The position numbers and the translations under genes are program-made. Shown one piece after another: positions 14,778 through 24,139 of a stretch of 42,031 nucleotides of DNA. How positions within the stretch are numbered: position 1 is the first letter of the stretch; each line of letters begins with the position of its first letter. The notes under the pieces are model-generated. The model saw only the letters and a list, made by a program, of their open reading frames with translations, was not told where the DNA came from and ran no database searches. The stretch is from Oscillospiraceae bacterium (GTDB taxonomy: Bacteria; Bacillota; Clostridia; Oscillospirales; JAAYXM01): NCBI GenBank assembly GCA_017409405.1, contig JAFQSU010000073.1, positions 1 to 42,031 on the forward strand, given 5' to 3'.

Positions 14778-16556
14778 ATGATGAAAATATTCGGAAGTGA
14801 AAAGTTGCCGAAATGGGCGGTTACAGTTGCCGCAGTGCTTGTCTGCGTGATACTTCTTTTTTCATTTCTTGCGATTTTTACATATGCCTACGGAAACATC
14901 TTTCCCGGGGTTTCCGCCGGTGGGGTAAAGCTCGGCGGTATGACGTATGATGAGGCTGTTGCCGCTCTTGATTCTGCGTGCAGTGAACGCTATAAGGACG
15001 CAGCCCTCACCGTAAAGCTTGAGGATGCATATGAAAGAAAGATAACGGCAGAGGAGCTCGACCTTCGCTTTTCATCGCAGGACACGGCAACGGCGGCTCT
15101 GGCTGTTGGCAGGGAAGGCGGCTTTTTCGGTCGTATATTTGAGGTTTTGGGCGTAGTGTTCGGCGGACATGAGGCAGAGCTTTCTGTCAATATGAACAAT
15201 GATTCGTGGAATGCAATATGCGCCGAGCTTACAAAGTTTGATGTAGCGCCGGTTGATGCGGCATATACCGTAGAGGAAGAGACCACGCTTGTTCTCCATC
15301 CGAAAACAGACGGAAGAAGGCTTGACACCGAAGCTCTTATGAACACCATTAAAGAGCGCTTTTTCAATGAGGACTATTCCGAGCTTTCTGCAACGCGTGA
15401 GGTTGCAGAGTCTGTTTCACTCGACATTGATAAGGTATATTCCGAGGTTCATAAAGAGGTAACGGATGCGCATCTTGAAAAGGACGGCGAGGGCAACAAA
15501 ATCGTGCCGCATGTTGTAGGTGTTGATTTTGACCTTGAGGCGGCAAAGATTGCGTATGAAAAAAGTCCGGACGAGGTCATTCGCATACCGCTTACCCTCA
15601 CACAACCGAAGGTTCTCACAAAGCATCTTGAAGTAAATCTTTTCAAATACTGCCTTGCAGAGGTTGAGACCCATTTCAGCCCGAAAAAGGTTGAAAGAAC
15701 TGCAAATGTCCGTTTGTCTGCAAGTCTTATAAACGGAACTGTCTTAAATCCCGGTGAAGAATTTTCCTATAACAAAACCGTGGGTCCGAGAACCGCGGCA
15801 CGAGGCTTTAAGGCGGCATCCATCTTCTCACAGGGCGAGGTTGTTGACGGTATCGGCGGCGGCATATGCCAGACCTCATCGACGCTGTACATGGCGGCGG
15901 TAAAGGCAAACATGAAGATAACCGAGCGCACAAACCATTCGTTCTATGTTGACTATGCTCCCAAGGGCGAGGATGCAACGGTTGTTTACGGCTCACTCGA
16001 CTTTAAGTTCAAGAACACCAGCCAGTACCCGATAAAGATTGTTGCAACCTCGAAGAATAACTATATAAGAATAAAGCTCATGGGAACAGAGCCGGATGAG
16101 GTGCGTACGGTAAAGCTTACGAAGAAAATCCACTCCACAACCCCGTATACCACTCGTGAAAAGCAGACGGCAGACCTTAAGCTCGGAGAACGCAAGGTCG
16201 AGCAGAAGGGTCAGGAAGGTCTTTCCATGACCGTTTACCGCAATGTATATGACAAAAAGGGAAAGCTTATTGAGTCGTATGTAGAGAATAAATCAAAGTA
16301 CAAGCCGATGCCCGAAATCGTTCTTGTCGGAACTGCAAAGGTATCGCAGACTGAGGGCGAAAGTGTTCCCGTAACCGCACCCGAGAAGGACCCGACCGAA
16401 GCTGTACCGCCATCCGCTACGGAAGAGGGCGCACCTGAGCAAAGCCCCGAGCCCACACCTCCGGCAGAGCAGAACCCCGAGACTGAGGCAACACAGAATC
16501 AAGAGGCGGCAGGAGATGCGACAGAGACTGCAGAGCCTCCGCAGACCGCAGAATAA
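14778..16556 (+). CDS. VanW-family cell-wall protein with YoaR-like and G5-like domains
   Basis: The 592-residue protein has one N-terminal membrane helix (residues about 13-36). Two putative peptidoglycan-binding repeats of the YoaR/PG_binding_4 type follow (GVKLGGMTYDEAVAAL; about 50-270). A VanW domain spans about 290-430 (NGTVLNPGEEFSYNKTVGPRT, GGGICQTSSTLYMAAVKANM, ERTNHSFYVDY). A G5-like segment comes next (EQKGQEGLSMTVYRNVYDKKG), then a low-complexity Pro/Glu/Thr tail. The molecular role of VanW domains is unknown, but the layout implies an extracytoplasmic cell-wall protein. Two ATG codons occur in tandem; the ribosome site is weak. A DUF975 gene follows closely. Confidence 0.9.
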   Translation: MMKIFGSEKLPKWAVTVAAVLVCVILLFSFLAIFTYAYGNIFPGVSAGGVKLGGMTYDEAVAALDSACSERYKDAALTVKLEDAYERKITAEELDLRFSSQDTATAALAVGREGGFFGRIFEVLGVVFGGHEAELSVNMNNDSWNAICAELTKFDVAPVDAAYTVEEETTLVLHPKTDGRRLDTEALMNTIKERFFNEDYSELSATREVAESVSLDIDKVYSEVHKEVTDAHLEKDGEGNKIVPHVVGVDFDLEAAKIAYEKSPDEVIRIPLTLTQPKVLTKHLEVNLFKYCLAEVETHFSPKKVERTANVRLSASLINGTVLNPGEEFSYNKTVGPRTAARGFKAASIFSQGEVVDGIGGGICQTSSTLYMAAVKANMKITERTNHSFYVDYAPKGEDATVVYGSLDFKFKNTSQYPIKIVATSKNNYIRIKLMGTEPDEVRTVKLTKKIHSTTPYTTREKQTADLKLGERKVEQKGQEGLSMTVYRNVYDKKGKLIESYVENKSKYKPMPEIVLVGTAKVSQTEGESVPVTAPEKDPTEAVPPSATEEGAPEQSPEPTPPAEQNPETEATQNQEAAGDATETAEPPQTAE

Positions 16557-16578
16557 ATTACCTATGGAGATAAATACA

Positions 16579-17400
16579 ATGAACAAAACTATAGCGCGAC
16601 GCGCAATAAAAGCACTGTCCTTAAACGATATGAAAGGAAACTGGTTCCGCTCCTTTGTCGCGGTTATTCTGGCGGTATTTGCAACAACGTTTATATTCGG
16701 CTTTCTTCCGCTAAGAACGCCGCTTCCCGAGGAAATGGCAAAGGCGGCAAACGACGTTGAGATGTTTTCGCTGTTTATTCCGAAAACCATAACCGCAAAA
16801 ACGGTTGCCTCGCTCGTTGTCACGCTCCTCCTTTACGTATTTGTGACCTGTCCGCTCATGCTCGGTATATCCCGTTTCTATTTAAAGGTAGCACGCGGTC
16901 AGAAGGGCACCTTCGGAGACATCTTCTCACCGTTTGCGAGCTTAAAAACGGTTTTCGGCTCAATATGGATTAACGTGATAATCCTCGCAGTAAGTTTCCT
17001 TTGGGGAGTTCCGCTTATTTTTCTCCCGTCGTTCTTTTTAGGATTGGGAGGGGCACTGAACTCAGCAATTGTTCTTCTGGCATCAGGGCTTCTGCTTGCA
17101 GTATGTGCGGTTTTCTATATACTGTGGGTTAGCAGGTACAACTTCGCACTTCTGATTTACGCAGAAGGAAATTCAAGTCCGTGGAAGGCTTTCCGCGCAT
17201 CACAAAAGCTTCTTCGCGGAAGAAGCGGAGAAATCTTATCGCTTCGTGCAAGCTATTTCGGATGGGAGATTGCCGTTTCGGCCTTCCCACCCTTAAGCTT
17301 TGTATACTATGCCCTGTGCAATACCGTATACGCAAAGTATCTGTATTACCTTCGCGGTGAGCTTTCGTTCGGGGTTCAGACACCTTCTCGTGACGTATAA
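16579..17400 (+). CDS. DUF975-family integral membrane protein
   Basis: The 273-residue protein starts MNKTIARRAIKALSLNDMKGNWFRS, the typical DUF975 opening, and contains about five or six hydrophobic segments. Conserved-looking elements are the cytoplasmic SRFYLKVARGQKGTFGDIF loop and RASQKLLRGRSGEI. The ATG at 16579 has GGAGA 9 nt upstream and is preferred over an in-frame ATG at 16564 that lies before that site. Function is unknown. It lies 22 nt after the VanW gene and is probably cotranscribed. Confidence 0.85.
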   Translation: MNKTIARRAIKALSLNDMKGNWFRSFVAVILAVFATTFIFGFLPLRTPLPEEMAKAANDVEMFSLFIPKTITAKTVASLVVTLLLYVFVTCPLMLGISRFYLKVARGQKGTFGDIFSPFASLKTVFGSIWINVIILAVSFLWGVPLIFLPSFFLGLGGALNSAIVLLASGLLLAVCAVFYILWVSRYNFALLIYAEGNSSPWKAFRASQKLLRGRSGEILSLRASYFGWEIAVSAFPPLSFVYYALCNTVYAKYLYYLRGELSFGVQTPSRDV

Positions 17401-17418
17401 TGTTTTTTTAAAATACCA

Positions 17419-17447
17419 TTGACAAATACATGCGGCGGTGGTATAAT
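17419..17447 (+). promoter_or_regulatory. Promoter of the aromatic amino acid operon
   Basis: Perfect TTGACA, 17-nt spacer and TATAAT. The predicted start is about 25 nt before the leader-peptide ATG. Confidence 0.88.
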
Positions 17448-17479
17448 CTCATACAAACAATGAAAGGTAAGTGCTTAAA

Positions 17480-17551
17480 ATGACACTTTCACTTAATGCA
17501 TCTGCAATATTTTACTACTTTTACTTTTACTTTTTTAACAAAAAGAAGTAA
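17480..17551 (+). CDS. Phe/Tyr-rich leader peptide controlling the aro operon
   Basis: A 23-codon reading frame follows GAAAGGTAAG. It starts MTLSLNASAI, continues with nine aromatic codons in a row (FYYFYFYFF, 17510-17536) and ends NKKK. Five Phe and four Tyr codons together are hard to explain except as a sensor of charged tRNA-Phe and tRNA-Tyr. It lies directly before a terminator and the operon that makes these amino acids. This is the layout of ribosome-mediated attenuation as in pheA, pheST and trp leaders. The peptide itself needs no function. Confidence 0.85.
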   Translation: MTLSLNASAIFYYFYFYFFNKKK

Positions 17552-17552
17552 A

Positions 17553-17633
17553 AGTGATTTCTGTTGCATAAAAGTGTTTGTTTCAGGCTTATTTAAGGCT
17601 TTGCAGTAGAATCACTACTGTAAAGCCTTTTTT
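17553..17633 (+). promoter_or_regulatory. Attenuator: antiterminator segment and intrinsic terminator
   Basis: The terminator is AAGGCTTT.CAGTAG/CTACTG.AAAGCC with an AATCA loop, followed by six T (17595-17633). The segment AGTGATTTCT at 17553-17562, right after the leader stop codon, can pair with AGAATCACT at 17608-17616 and break the terminator stem. A ribosome stalled on the aromatic codons leaves 17553-17562 free. A ribosome that reaches the stop codon covers it and the terminator forms. The pairing is read from sequence; the mechanism is inferred. Confidence 0.8.
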
Positions 17634-17653
17634 GATTTTAAGGAGGAATAAAA

Positions 17654-18658
17654 ATGATAGCAGTACTCAAGCGTGATGTTCCGCAACCGCAGGTAGACAA
17701 TCTCATAGCATGGCTCAATGAGCAGAATATACAGGTTCATGTATCAAAGGGTGAATTCCAGACAGTGCTCGGCTTCATCGGAGATACAAGCAATATTGAT
17801 GTAGAGCTTATTGAGGGGCTTGATATTATTCAGAAGGTCACGAGAATAACAGAGCCGTTTAAGAGCGCAAACAGAAAATTCCATCCCGAAAACACGGTTG
17901 TCGATATAAACGGCATAAAAATCGGCGGCGGAAACTTTGCTCTTATTGCCGGTCCCTGCTCGGTTGAGAGCGAGGAGCAGATTCTCGGCATAGCTCATGC
18001 GGTAAGGGCATCGGGCGCAACCCTTCTTCGAGGCGGTGCCTTCAAGCCGCGCACATCCCCTTATGACTTTCAGGGTCTAAAGGCAGAGGGTATTGACTTT
18101 TTGCTCGAGGCAAAAGAGGTTACGGGGATGCCCATAGTAACGGAGATTATGAACGCAAACCATCTTCCTCTTTTTGAAAATGTCGATGTTATTCAGGTCG
18201 GCGCAAGAAACATGCAGAACTTTGAGCTTTTAAAGGAGCTTGGAAGAACCGATAAAGCAATCCTCTTAAAGCGCGGACTTGCAAACACGCTCAAGGAGCT
18301 TCTTATGAGTGCAGAGTACATCATGGCAGGCGGCAACGAAAACATCATCCTTTGCGAGCGAGGTATCCGCACGTTTGAAACATACACAAGAAACACTCTT
18401 GACCTGTCTGCGGTTCCGATGCTCAAGGAGCTTACTCACCTTCCCGTTGTGGTAGACCCGAGCCATGCAAGCGGAATTTCCCGTCTTGTAAAGCCCATGG
18501 CACTTGCGGCAGCTGCCTGCGGAGCGGACGGACTGATGATAGAGGTTCACAACGACCCCAAGCACGCTCTCTGCGACGGGGCGCAATCCCTTACTCCCGA
18601 GCAGTTTGACGATGTTGCAAAGAGCGTATTTGCTGTCCGTGAGGCGGTGGCGAAATGA
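17654..18658 (+). CDS. aroF: 3-deoxy-7-phosphoheptulonate (DAHP) synthase, AroA-I-beta type
   Basis: The 334-residue enzyme condenses phosphoenolpyruvate and erythrose 4-phosphate, the entry step of the shikimate pathway. Residues 1-70 form a ferredoxin-like regulatory domain ([21 protein letters not shown]). The barrel carries [42 protein letters not shown] and [11 protein letters not shown]. In this type the N-terminal domain confers feedback inhibition by Tyr or Phe. RBS AAGGAGGA lies 8 nt upstream. It is first in the operon and the immediate target of the attenuator. Its stop overlaps tyrA by 4 nt. Confidence 0.96.
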   Translation: MIAVLKRDVPQPQVDNLIAWLNEQNIQVHVSKGEFQTVLGFIGDTSNIDVELIEGLDIIQKVTRITEPFKSANRKFHPENTVVDINGIKIGGGNFALIAGPCSVESEEQILGIAHAVRASGATLLRGGAFKPRTSPYDFQGLKAEGIDFLLEAKEVTGMPIVTEIMNANHLPLFENVDVIQVGARNMQNFELLKELGRTDKAILLKRGLANTLKELLMSAEYIMAGGNENIILCERGIRTFETYTRNTLDLSAVPMLKELTHLPVVVDPSHASGISRLVKPMALAAAACGADGLMIEVHNDPKHALCDGAQSLTPEQFDDVAKSVFAVREAVAK

Positions 18659-19506
18659 CGATAGGTATAGTCGGTCTCGGTCTTATAGGCGGCTCGCTTG
18701 CAAAAGCGTTTAAGTTCAACACCGATTACACCGTGCTTGCCTGTGACATAGATGAGGTTTCCTACAAGCGTGCAGTGCTTGTCAATGCGGTAGACGGCAA
18801 GCTTACGGAAGAGAATATCGGCGAGTGCGACTTTGTGTTTATTGCGCTCTATCCCCACGCAACGGTTGAATACATGGAGAAAAATGCAAGCCTTATAAAG
18901 TCGGGCGCAACTGTAATTGACTGTTGCGGCGTAAAGGGCTGTGTATGCCCTCCGCTCTTTGAGCTTGCAGACAAATACGGCTTCCGTTACATCGGCGGTC
19001 ACCCCATGGCAGGAAGGCAATTTTCGGGTTTTCGCTATGCTAGTGAAAAGCTTTTTGACGGAGCATGCATGATACTTGTTCCGAGACCGGGTGAGGATAT
19101 CGCGTTTTTAGAGCAGGTAAAAAAATGCCTTACAAAGGCAGGCTTTCACCACATAACCGTGACAACGTCCGAAAAACACGATGAGATTATCGCATACACA
19201 TCACAGCTTGCACATGTCGTTTCAAATGCATATGTGAAAAGTCCGAGAGCCGAGGCGCACAAGGGCTTTTCCGCCGGAAGCTACAAGGACCTTACCCGTG
19301 TTGCAAAGCTTTCCGAAAAAATGTGGACAGAGCTTTTTATGGATAACCGGGATAACCTTATCGGAGAGCTTGATTTCATCATAGATTCGCTTGCTGAATA
19401 TCGGGATGCACTTGTGCGAAACGATTCCGAAACCCTTTGCACGCTTCTTCGTGAGGGTCGTGAGCGAAAGGAAAGGATAGATGAAGAGTGGAGAGAATTA
19501 GAGTAG
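18655..19506 (+). CDS. tyrA: Prephenate dehydrogenase
   Basis: The 283-residue NAD(P)-dependent enzyme converts prephenate to 4-hydroxyphenylpyruvate, the Tyr branch. A Rossmann glycine motif GIVGLGLIGGSLAKAF opens the protein; the catalytic region contains GGHPMAGRQFSGF and the helical dimer domain SQLAHVVSNAYV. There is no C-terminal ACT domain. The ATGA overlap with aroF suggests coupled translation. The end overlaps the start of aroB. Confidence 0.93.
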   Translation: MTIGIVGLGLIGGSLAKAFKFNTDYTVLACDIDEVSYKRAVLVNAVDGKLTEENIGECDFVFIALYPHATVEYMEKNASLIKSGATVIDCCGVKGCVCPPLFELADKYGFRYIGGHPMAGRQFSGFRYASEKLFDGACMILVPRPGEDIAFLEQVKKCLTKAGFHHITVTTSEKHDEIIAYTSQLAHVVSNAYVKSPRAEAHKGFSAGSYKDLTRVAKLSEKMWTELFMDNRDNLIGELDFIIDSLAEYRDALVRNDSETLCTLLREGRERKERIDEEWRELE

Positions 19507-20546
19507 AAGCTTCAAGAGAATATGATGTAATAATCGGCGGAGGGGTTCTTTCGTCTGTCGGCGAAAGGCTGCGAGCTCTTGTAAAGGGAAGAAGCGCGGC
19601 AATCTTTGCCGATGACATAACCTTTGCGCTTTTCGGTACTGCCGTGAAAGAATCACTTCAGGCTTCGGGCTTTAGCACAGTTGAATATGTAATACCGCAC
19701 GGAGAAAGCTCCAAAAGTGCAGAAAACTATATAGCTATGCTCAACTTTCTTGCAGAGAACAAGCTCATGCGCTCTGACTCGGTAATAGCACTCGGCGGCG
19801 GTGTTGTCGGCGACCTTACGGGTTTTGTCGCCGCAAGCTTTCTCAGAGGAACAGCGTTTGTGCAGATTCCCACAACCCTGCTCTCAGCTGTCGATTCCTC
19901 GGTCGGTGGAAAGACCGCGATAAACCTGCGTGCAGGAAAAAACCTTGCAGGCGCATTTTATCAGCCGTGTCTCTGTCTCTGCGATACGGATATAATAAAG
20001 AGCCTGCCCGATACGATATTTGCAGACGGCATGGCAGAGGTTATAAAATACGGTGCGATAAGAAGCACCCGTATACTTGAGCTTATAGGCACAGATGTCC
20101 GTGAAAACCTTGATGAAATAATTGCCGAGTGTGTAAGGATAAAGCGTGATATAGTAAACGAGGACGAGTTTGATACGGGCTTGCGCCAGCTTCTCAACTT
20201 CGGTCACACTCCTGCTCATGCGATAGAAAAGCTCTCCGGGTTTCGCGTTTCCCACGGCAGTGCTGTTGCCGCAGGTATGTGCATAATGTCGAGGGCGGCA
20301 GAAAGGGCAGGAATATGCAAGGACAACGTGTCCGATGAGCTTGCCCGTATGTGTGAAAGGTTCGGTCTTCCCACATCGTCAGAGTTTTCTGCCGAGGAAA
20401 TGGCGGAGGTTGCAATGTCCGATAAGAAACGCAGTGCCGGCGGCATAACCCTCGTTGTTCCGGTAAAGCGCGGCGAAAGCGCACTTTTGAAGGTCCCCGA
20501 CAGTGAGGTCCTCACATTCTTTTCAACGGGGGCTGATACAAAGTGA
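19488..20546 (+). CDS. aroB: 3-dehydroquinate synthase
   Basis: The 352-residue NAD- and metal-dependent enzyme cyclises DAHP to 3-dehydroquinate. Signatures are VIALGGGVVGDLTGFVAASFLRG, PTTLLSAVDSSVGGKTAINL, the metal ligands in FADGMAEVIKYGAI and LNFGHTPAHAIEKL, and RVSHGSAVAAGM. The start is a GTG at 19488 inside the tyrA 3' end (19-nt overlap), with AAAGGAT upstream; the first residues (ERIRVEASREYDVIIGGG) match the family. Confidence 0.96.
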   Translation: MERIRVEASREYDVIIGGGVLSSVGERLRALVKGRSAAIFADDITFALFGTAVKESLQASGFSTVEYVIPHGESSKSAENYIAMLNFLAENKLMRSDSVIALGGGVVGDLTGFVAASFLRGTAFVQIPTTLLSAVDSSVGGKTAINLRAGKNLAGAFYQPCLCLCDTDIIKSLPDTIFADGMAEVIKYGAIRSTRILELIGTDVRENLDEIIAECVRIKRDIVNEDEFDTGLRQLLNFGHTPAHAIEKLSGFRVSHGSAVAAGMCIMSRAAERAGICKDNVSDELARMCERFGLPTSSEFSAEEMAEVAMSDKKRSAGGITLVVPVKRGESALLKVPDSEVLTFFSTGADTK

Positions 20547-21811
20547 CGACGGCAAAATTAAGCTGTAAAAACCCAAGCGGCGAGGTTTTTGTCATTCCGT
20601 CAAAGTCATCTGCCCACAGAAATCTCATTTGTGCGGCTCTTTCGGATGAAAAGACGGAGATTATATGCCCTGCTTCATCGCAGGACATAACCGCAACCGT
20701 GCGCTGTCTTAATGCACTGGGTGCGGAGATAGAAGAAAATAACAGTGTCTATTATGTGACACCGATAAGAAAAAAACAGAAGGCTCATCTCGATTGCGGA
20801 GAAAGCGGCTCAACGCTTCGCTTTCTCACACCCGTTGCCGCCTCGCTCGGCGGAGAGATAACGCTTTCCGGTCACGGCAGACTCCCCTCGAGACCCATGT
20901 CAGAGCTTGTTGACTGTCTTACATATAACGGTGCAAAAATAAGCTATGGCGGAACTCTTCCGATTACCACACACGGAGGGCTTCGGTCGGGAAGATTTGA
21001 GATTCAGGGTTCCGTAAGCTCACAGTTTATATCGGGGCTTATCTTCGCCCTGCCGCTTCTTTCGGGAAACAGTGTGATTGAAATAACGGGAAAACCTGAA
21101 TCCCTGCCATATATTGAAATGACCCTTGATACCGTGAAAAAATTCGGAATAAATGCCGAGTTTGAAGGTAATGAGATAGGAATTTGCGGAAATCAGAAAT
21201 ACACATCCCCCGAAAAGCTCACAGTCGAGGGAGATTGGTCAAATGCGGCGTTCTGGTTGTGCCTCGGGGCATTTTCGGATAAGGGCATAACCGTTTCGGG
21301 GCTTAAAAAGGACAGCGTTCAGGGCGACCGTGCAATAGTCGGACTCTTAAGAGAGTTTGGCGCAAACGTAACAGAGGGCGACGGCTTTGTGAAGGTTTCC
21401 CGTGCCCCCTTGAAGGGAATCAGAATAGATGCATCCGAAATCCCCGACCTTGTGCCCGTGCTGACTGTTGTTGCGGCGGTTGCGCAGGGCGAAACTATTA
21501 TATACAACGCCTCTCGCCTGCGCATTAAAGAAAGCGACAGAATAGAATCGACAGTTGCGATGCTGAGATGCCTTGGTGCGGATGCAACCCCTACCGAAGA
21601 CGGAATCCGTGTCGTCGGAGTGAAATCACTTTCGGGCGGAATTGTCGATGCATACAATGACCACAGAATAGTTATGAGTGCGGCAGTTGCCGCCGCCGTT
21701 TCGGATGCCGCCGTAGAAATCCGCGGCGCAGAGGCGGTACGGAAATCCTACGGCGATTTCTTTGAAAAGTATCAGACTCTTGGCGCAAACGCCGAGATAA
21801 CGGAGGTGTAG
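20543..21811 (+). CDS. aroA: EPSP synthase (3-phosphoshikimate 1-carboxyvinyltransferase)
   Basis: The 422-residue enzyme joins phosphoenolpyruvate and shikimate 3-phosphate. Visible motifs are PSKSSAHRNLICAAL, LDCGESGSTLRFLTPVAA, GHGRLPSRPMSEL, GSVSSQFISGLIFALPLL, LRIKESDRI and YNDHRIVMSAAVAA. It begins at a GTG that overlaps the aroB stop (GTGA). Spacing to aroC is 3 nt. The shikimate-pathway genes aroD, aroE and aroK are not in this cluster. Confidence 0.96.
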   Translation: MTTAKLSCKNPSGEVFVIPSKSSAHRNLICAALSDEKTEIICPASSQDITATVRCLNALGAEIEENNSVYYVTPIRKKQKAHLDCGESGSTLRFLTPVAASLGGEITLSGHGRLPSRPMSELVDCLTYNGAKISYGGTLPITTHGGLRSGRFEIQGSVSSQFISGLIFALPLLSGNSVIEITGKPESLPYIEMTLDTVKKFGINAEFEGNEIGICGNQKYTSPEKLTVEGDWSNAAFWLCLGAFSDKGITVSGLKKDSVQGDRAIVGLLREFGANVTEGDGFVKVSRAPLKGIRIDASEIPDLVPVLTVVAAVAQGETIIYNASRLRIKESDRIESTVAMLRCLGADATPTEDGIRVVGVKSLSGGIVDAYNDHRIVMSAAVAAAVSDAAVEIRGAEAVRKSYGDFFEKYQTLGANAEITEV

Positions 21812-21814
21812 AAA

Positions 21815-22882
21815 ATGGCTTCACTGACAGGCGATAAGCTTAAAATCTCAATATTCGGCGAGTCTCATTCGGAGGCAATCGGCGTACTTATCGACGGCTT
21901 TCCGGCAGGCTTTAAGCTTGATACGGAAAAGCTCCTTCGGTTCATGGCACGTCGTGCGCCCGGAAGCGGTGCGCATACCACCTCACGTAAGGAATCGGAT
22001 TTACCCGAATTTGTTTCAGGTGTTGTCGACGGCGTGACGAGCGGAAGTCCGATTTGCGCAATAATCAGAAACACCAACACACGTTCAAAGGACTATGAAA
22101 ACTTGAGAGATGTTCCGCGGCCGGGTCATGCAGACTATACCGCATATGTAAAATACGGCATGGCACATGACATCCGCGGAGGCGGTCATTTTTCGGGCAG
22201 ACTTACGGCACCGCTGTGCATTGCCGGCGGTATATGTATGCAGTATCTTGAAGAAAAGGGGATAAAAATTGCAGCGCACGTCGCCGAAATTGCAGGCGTT
22301 TGCGATAAACTGTTTGACGGCGTAAATCCCGAGCTTGATTTGGTGCTGTCTGATGCACCGATTGCGGTGCTTGATCCGTCTTCAGGAGAGCGCATGATGG
22401 CGGAAATCCTTCGTGCAAAGGAGGAGCTTGACTCTGTCGGCGGAATTGTCGAGTGTGCGGCAACAGGTGTGCCTGCAGGGCTTGGAGAGCCGATGTTTGA
22501 CGGAGTTGAAAACAGAATTGCACGCATCGTTTTCGGCATTCCTGCTGTAAAGGGGATAGAGTTCGGTGCAGGCTTTGGCGCATGCCGTATGCGCGGCAGT
22601 GAAAACAACGATGCGTTCTGCATAAGCGGCGGAGATGTTGCCACTCAAACCAACAACCACGGCGGCTCTCTTGGCGGAATCACATCGGGCATGCCGATAA
22701 TTTTCCGTGCAGGCATAAAGCCCACACCGTCAATCGCAAGGACACAGAAAAGTGTAAGCCTTTCACAGATGTGTGAAACGACGCTTGAGATAAAGGGAAG
22801 GCACGACCCTTGCATTGTGCCACGTGCCGTTGCGTGCATGGAAGCGGCGATGGCTGTTGCCGTTTGTGATATGATGCTTTAA
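21815..22882 (+). CDS. aroC: Chorismate synthase
   Basis: The 355-residue enzyme uses reduced FMN to convert EPSP to chorismate. The N-terminus has the signature GESHSEAIGVLIDGFPAG; other conserved parts are RRAPGSGAHTTSRKESD, RPGHADYTAYVKYG, RGGGHFSGRLTAPLCIAGGI, and GGSLGGITSGMPIIFR near the C-terminus with the usual RHDPCIVPRAVACMEA. Length and motif order are normal. It is separated by 17 nt from pheA. Confidence 0.97.
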   Translation: MASLTGDKLKISIFGESHSEAIGVLIDGFPAGFKLDTEKLLRFMARRAPGSGAHTTSRKESDLPEFVSGVVDGVTSGSPICAIIRNTNTRSKDYENLRDVPRPGHADYTAYVKYGMAHDIRGGGHFSGRLTAPLCIAGGICMQYLEEKGIKIAAHVAEIAGVCDKLFDGVNPELDLVLSDAPIAVLDPSSGERMMAEILRAKEELDSVGGIVECAATGVPAGLGEPMFDGVENRIARIVFGIPAVKGIEFGAGFGACRMRGSENNDAFCISGGDVATQTNNHGGSLGGITSGMPIIFRAGIKPTPSIARTQKSVSLSQMCETTLEIKGRHDPCIVPRAVACMEAAMAVAVCDMML

Positions 22883-22899
22883 TCGGGAGGTATAAAAAC

Positions 22900-24042
22900 A
22901 TGGATATTAAAGAACTTAGAGAGAATATTGACAGTATTGATGAAAAGCTTGTTGCACTCATCCGAGAGCGTATGGAAACTGCGGCGAAAATCGGGGAGTA
23001 CAAGCGTGAAAACAAGCTCCCCGTATACGACCCGTCGCGTGAGCGCGAGCTGTTTGACAGGGTTGCCGAAATGGCAGGAGATGAGTTTGCATCGTACACC
23101 CGCGTGCTTTACTCTACAATGACCGACGTTTCGCGTTCGTATCAGAGAAAGCTTCTTGGCAGAAACAGCGGTCTTTCCGAGCGCATGCAAAAGGCTATCG
23201 AGGAAACGGATAACCTCTTCCCGACAGGCGGCGTTGTCGCTTGCCAGGGCGTTGAAGGGGCATACTCACAGCTTGCATGTGAAAAGCTCTTCAAAAATCC
23301 GAGCATTATGTATTTCGGAAGCTTTGAGGATGTATTCCGTGCCGTCGATAAAAAGCTTTGCCGCTATGGCGTACTTCCTATTGAAAACAGTACGGCAGGC
23401 TCGGTCAACAAGATTTACGACCTTATGGCAAAGTTCAAGTTCCATATTGTTCGCAGTGCAAGAATCCAGGTCGGTCATGCGCTTCTTGCAAAGCGCGGCG
23501 TTGAAATGAGCGAGATAAAGGAGATATATTCACATGAGCAGGCAATAAGCCAGTGCAGTGAATTTCTTGCAGAGCACAGGGATATTAAGGTCAATATATG
23601 TGAGAACACCGCAGTTGCCGCACGTATGGTATCGGAAAGCGACAGACGTGACATTGCAGCCCTTTCCTCTCCGGGCTGTGCCGAGCTCTACGACCTTGCA
23701 ACACTCCATGACAATGTCTGTGACCACATCGGAAACTATACGAGATTTATCTGTATCTCAAAGGGTCTTGAAATCTATCCCGGCGCAGATAAGACGAGTA
23801 TTATGATGAAAATCCCCCACAAGCCGGGCTCGCTTTACAGAATCATGGCACGCTTCAATGCACTGGGTCTCAATCTCGAAAAGCTTGAAAGCCGCCCGAA
23901 GCCCGGAAGTGACTTTGAATTCATGTTCTATTTCGATATCGGCGCATCGATATACTCTCCCGAGCTGTTTGAGCTTATGTGCGAGCTTGAGGACGACCTC
24001 GACGGCTTCAAATACCTCGGCAGCTATACCGAAATAATGTAG
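22900..24042 (+). CDS. pheA: Bifunctional chorismate mutase / prephenate dehydratase
   Basis: The 380-residue P-protein has an AroQ chorismate mutase domain (residues 1-85: ELRENIDSIDEKLVALIRERMETAAKIGEYK) and a prephenate dehydratase domain (about 110-285, including GVLPIENSTAGSVNKIYDL and YSHEQAISQC, and the TRF motif within NYTRFICI). A C-terminal ACT domain (about 298-375) carries KPGSLYRIMARFNALGLNLEKLESRP, the Phe-binding region. It makes phenylpyruvate, and the ACT domain implies feedback inhibition by Phe. It is the last gene of the operon, followed by a strong terminator. Confidence 0.96.
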   Translation: MDIKELRENIDSIDEKLVALIRERMETAAKIGEYKRENKLPVYDPSRERELFDRVAEMAGDEFASYTRVLYSTMTDVSRSYQRKLLGRNSGLSERMQKAIEETDNLFPTGGVVACQGVEGAYSQLACEKLFKNPSIMYFGSFEDVFRAVDKKLCRYGVLPIENSTAGSVNKIYDLMAKFKFHIVRSARIQVGHALLAKRGVEMSEIKEIYSHEQAISQCSEFLAEHRDIKVNICENTAVAARMVSESDRRDIAALSSPGCAELYDLATLHDNVCDHIGNYTRFICISKGLEIYPGADKTSIMMKIPHKPGSLYRIMARFNALGLNLEKLESRPKPGSDFEFMFYFDIGASIYSPELFELMCELEDDLDGFKYLGSYTEIM

Positions 24043-24049
24043 ACTAAAA

Positions 24050-24089
24050 CCCTCTCTGAAGGGCATCCGCCCGACAGAGAGGGATTTTT
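24050..24089 (+). terminator. Terminator of the aromatic amino acid operon
   Basis: CCCTCTCT/AGAGAGGG stem enclosing a smaller GGGC/GCCC hairpin, followed by ATTTTTATTT. Confidence 0.9.
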
Positions 24090-24091
24090 AT

Positions 24092-24120
24092 TTGACAAAT
24101 TTTATATTGAGCAGTATAAT
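24092..24120 (+). promoter_or_regulatory. Promoter of the cobalamin riboswitch transcript
   Basis: TTGACA, 17 nt, TATAAT: perfect consensus. The -35 overlaps the T-rich tail of the preceding terminator. Confidence 0.88.
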
Positions 24121-24139
24121 TTATGACAACTTAATATAC

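Noticed and set aside
22186..22660. Minus-strand frames opposite aroC
   Set aside because: Antisense shadows in a GC-rich, strongly conserved gene with no start signals.
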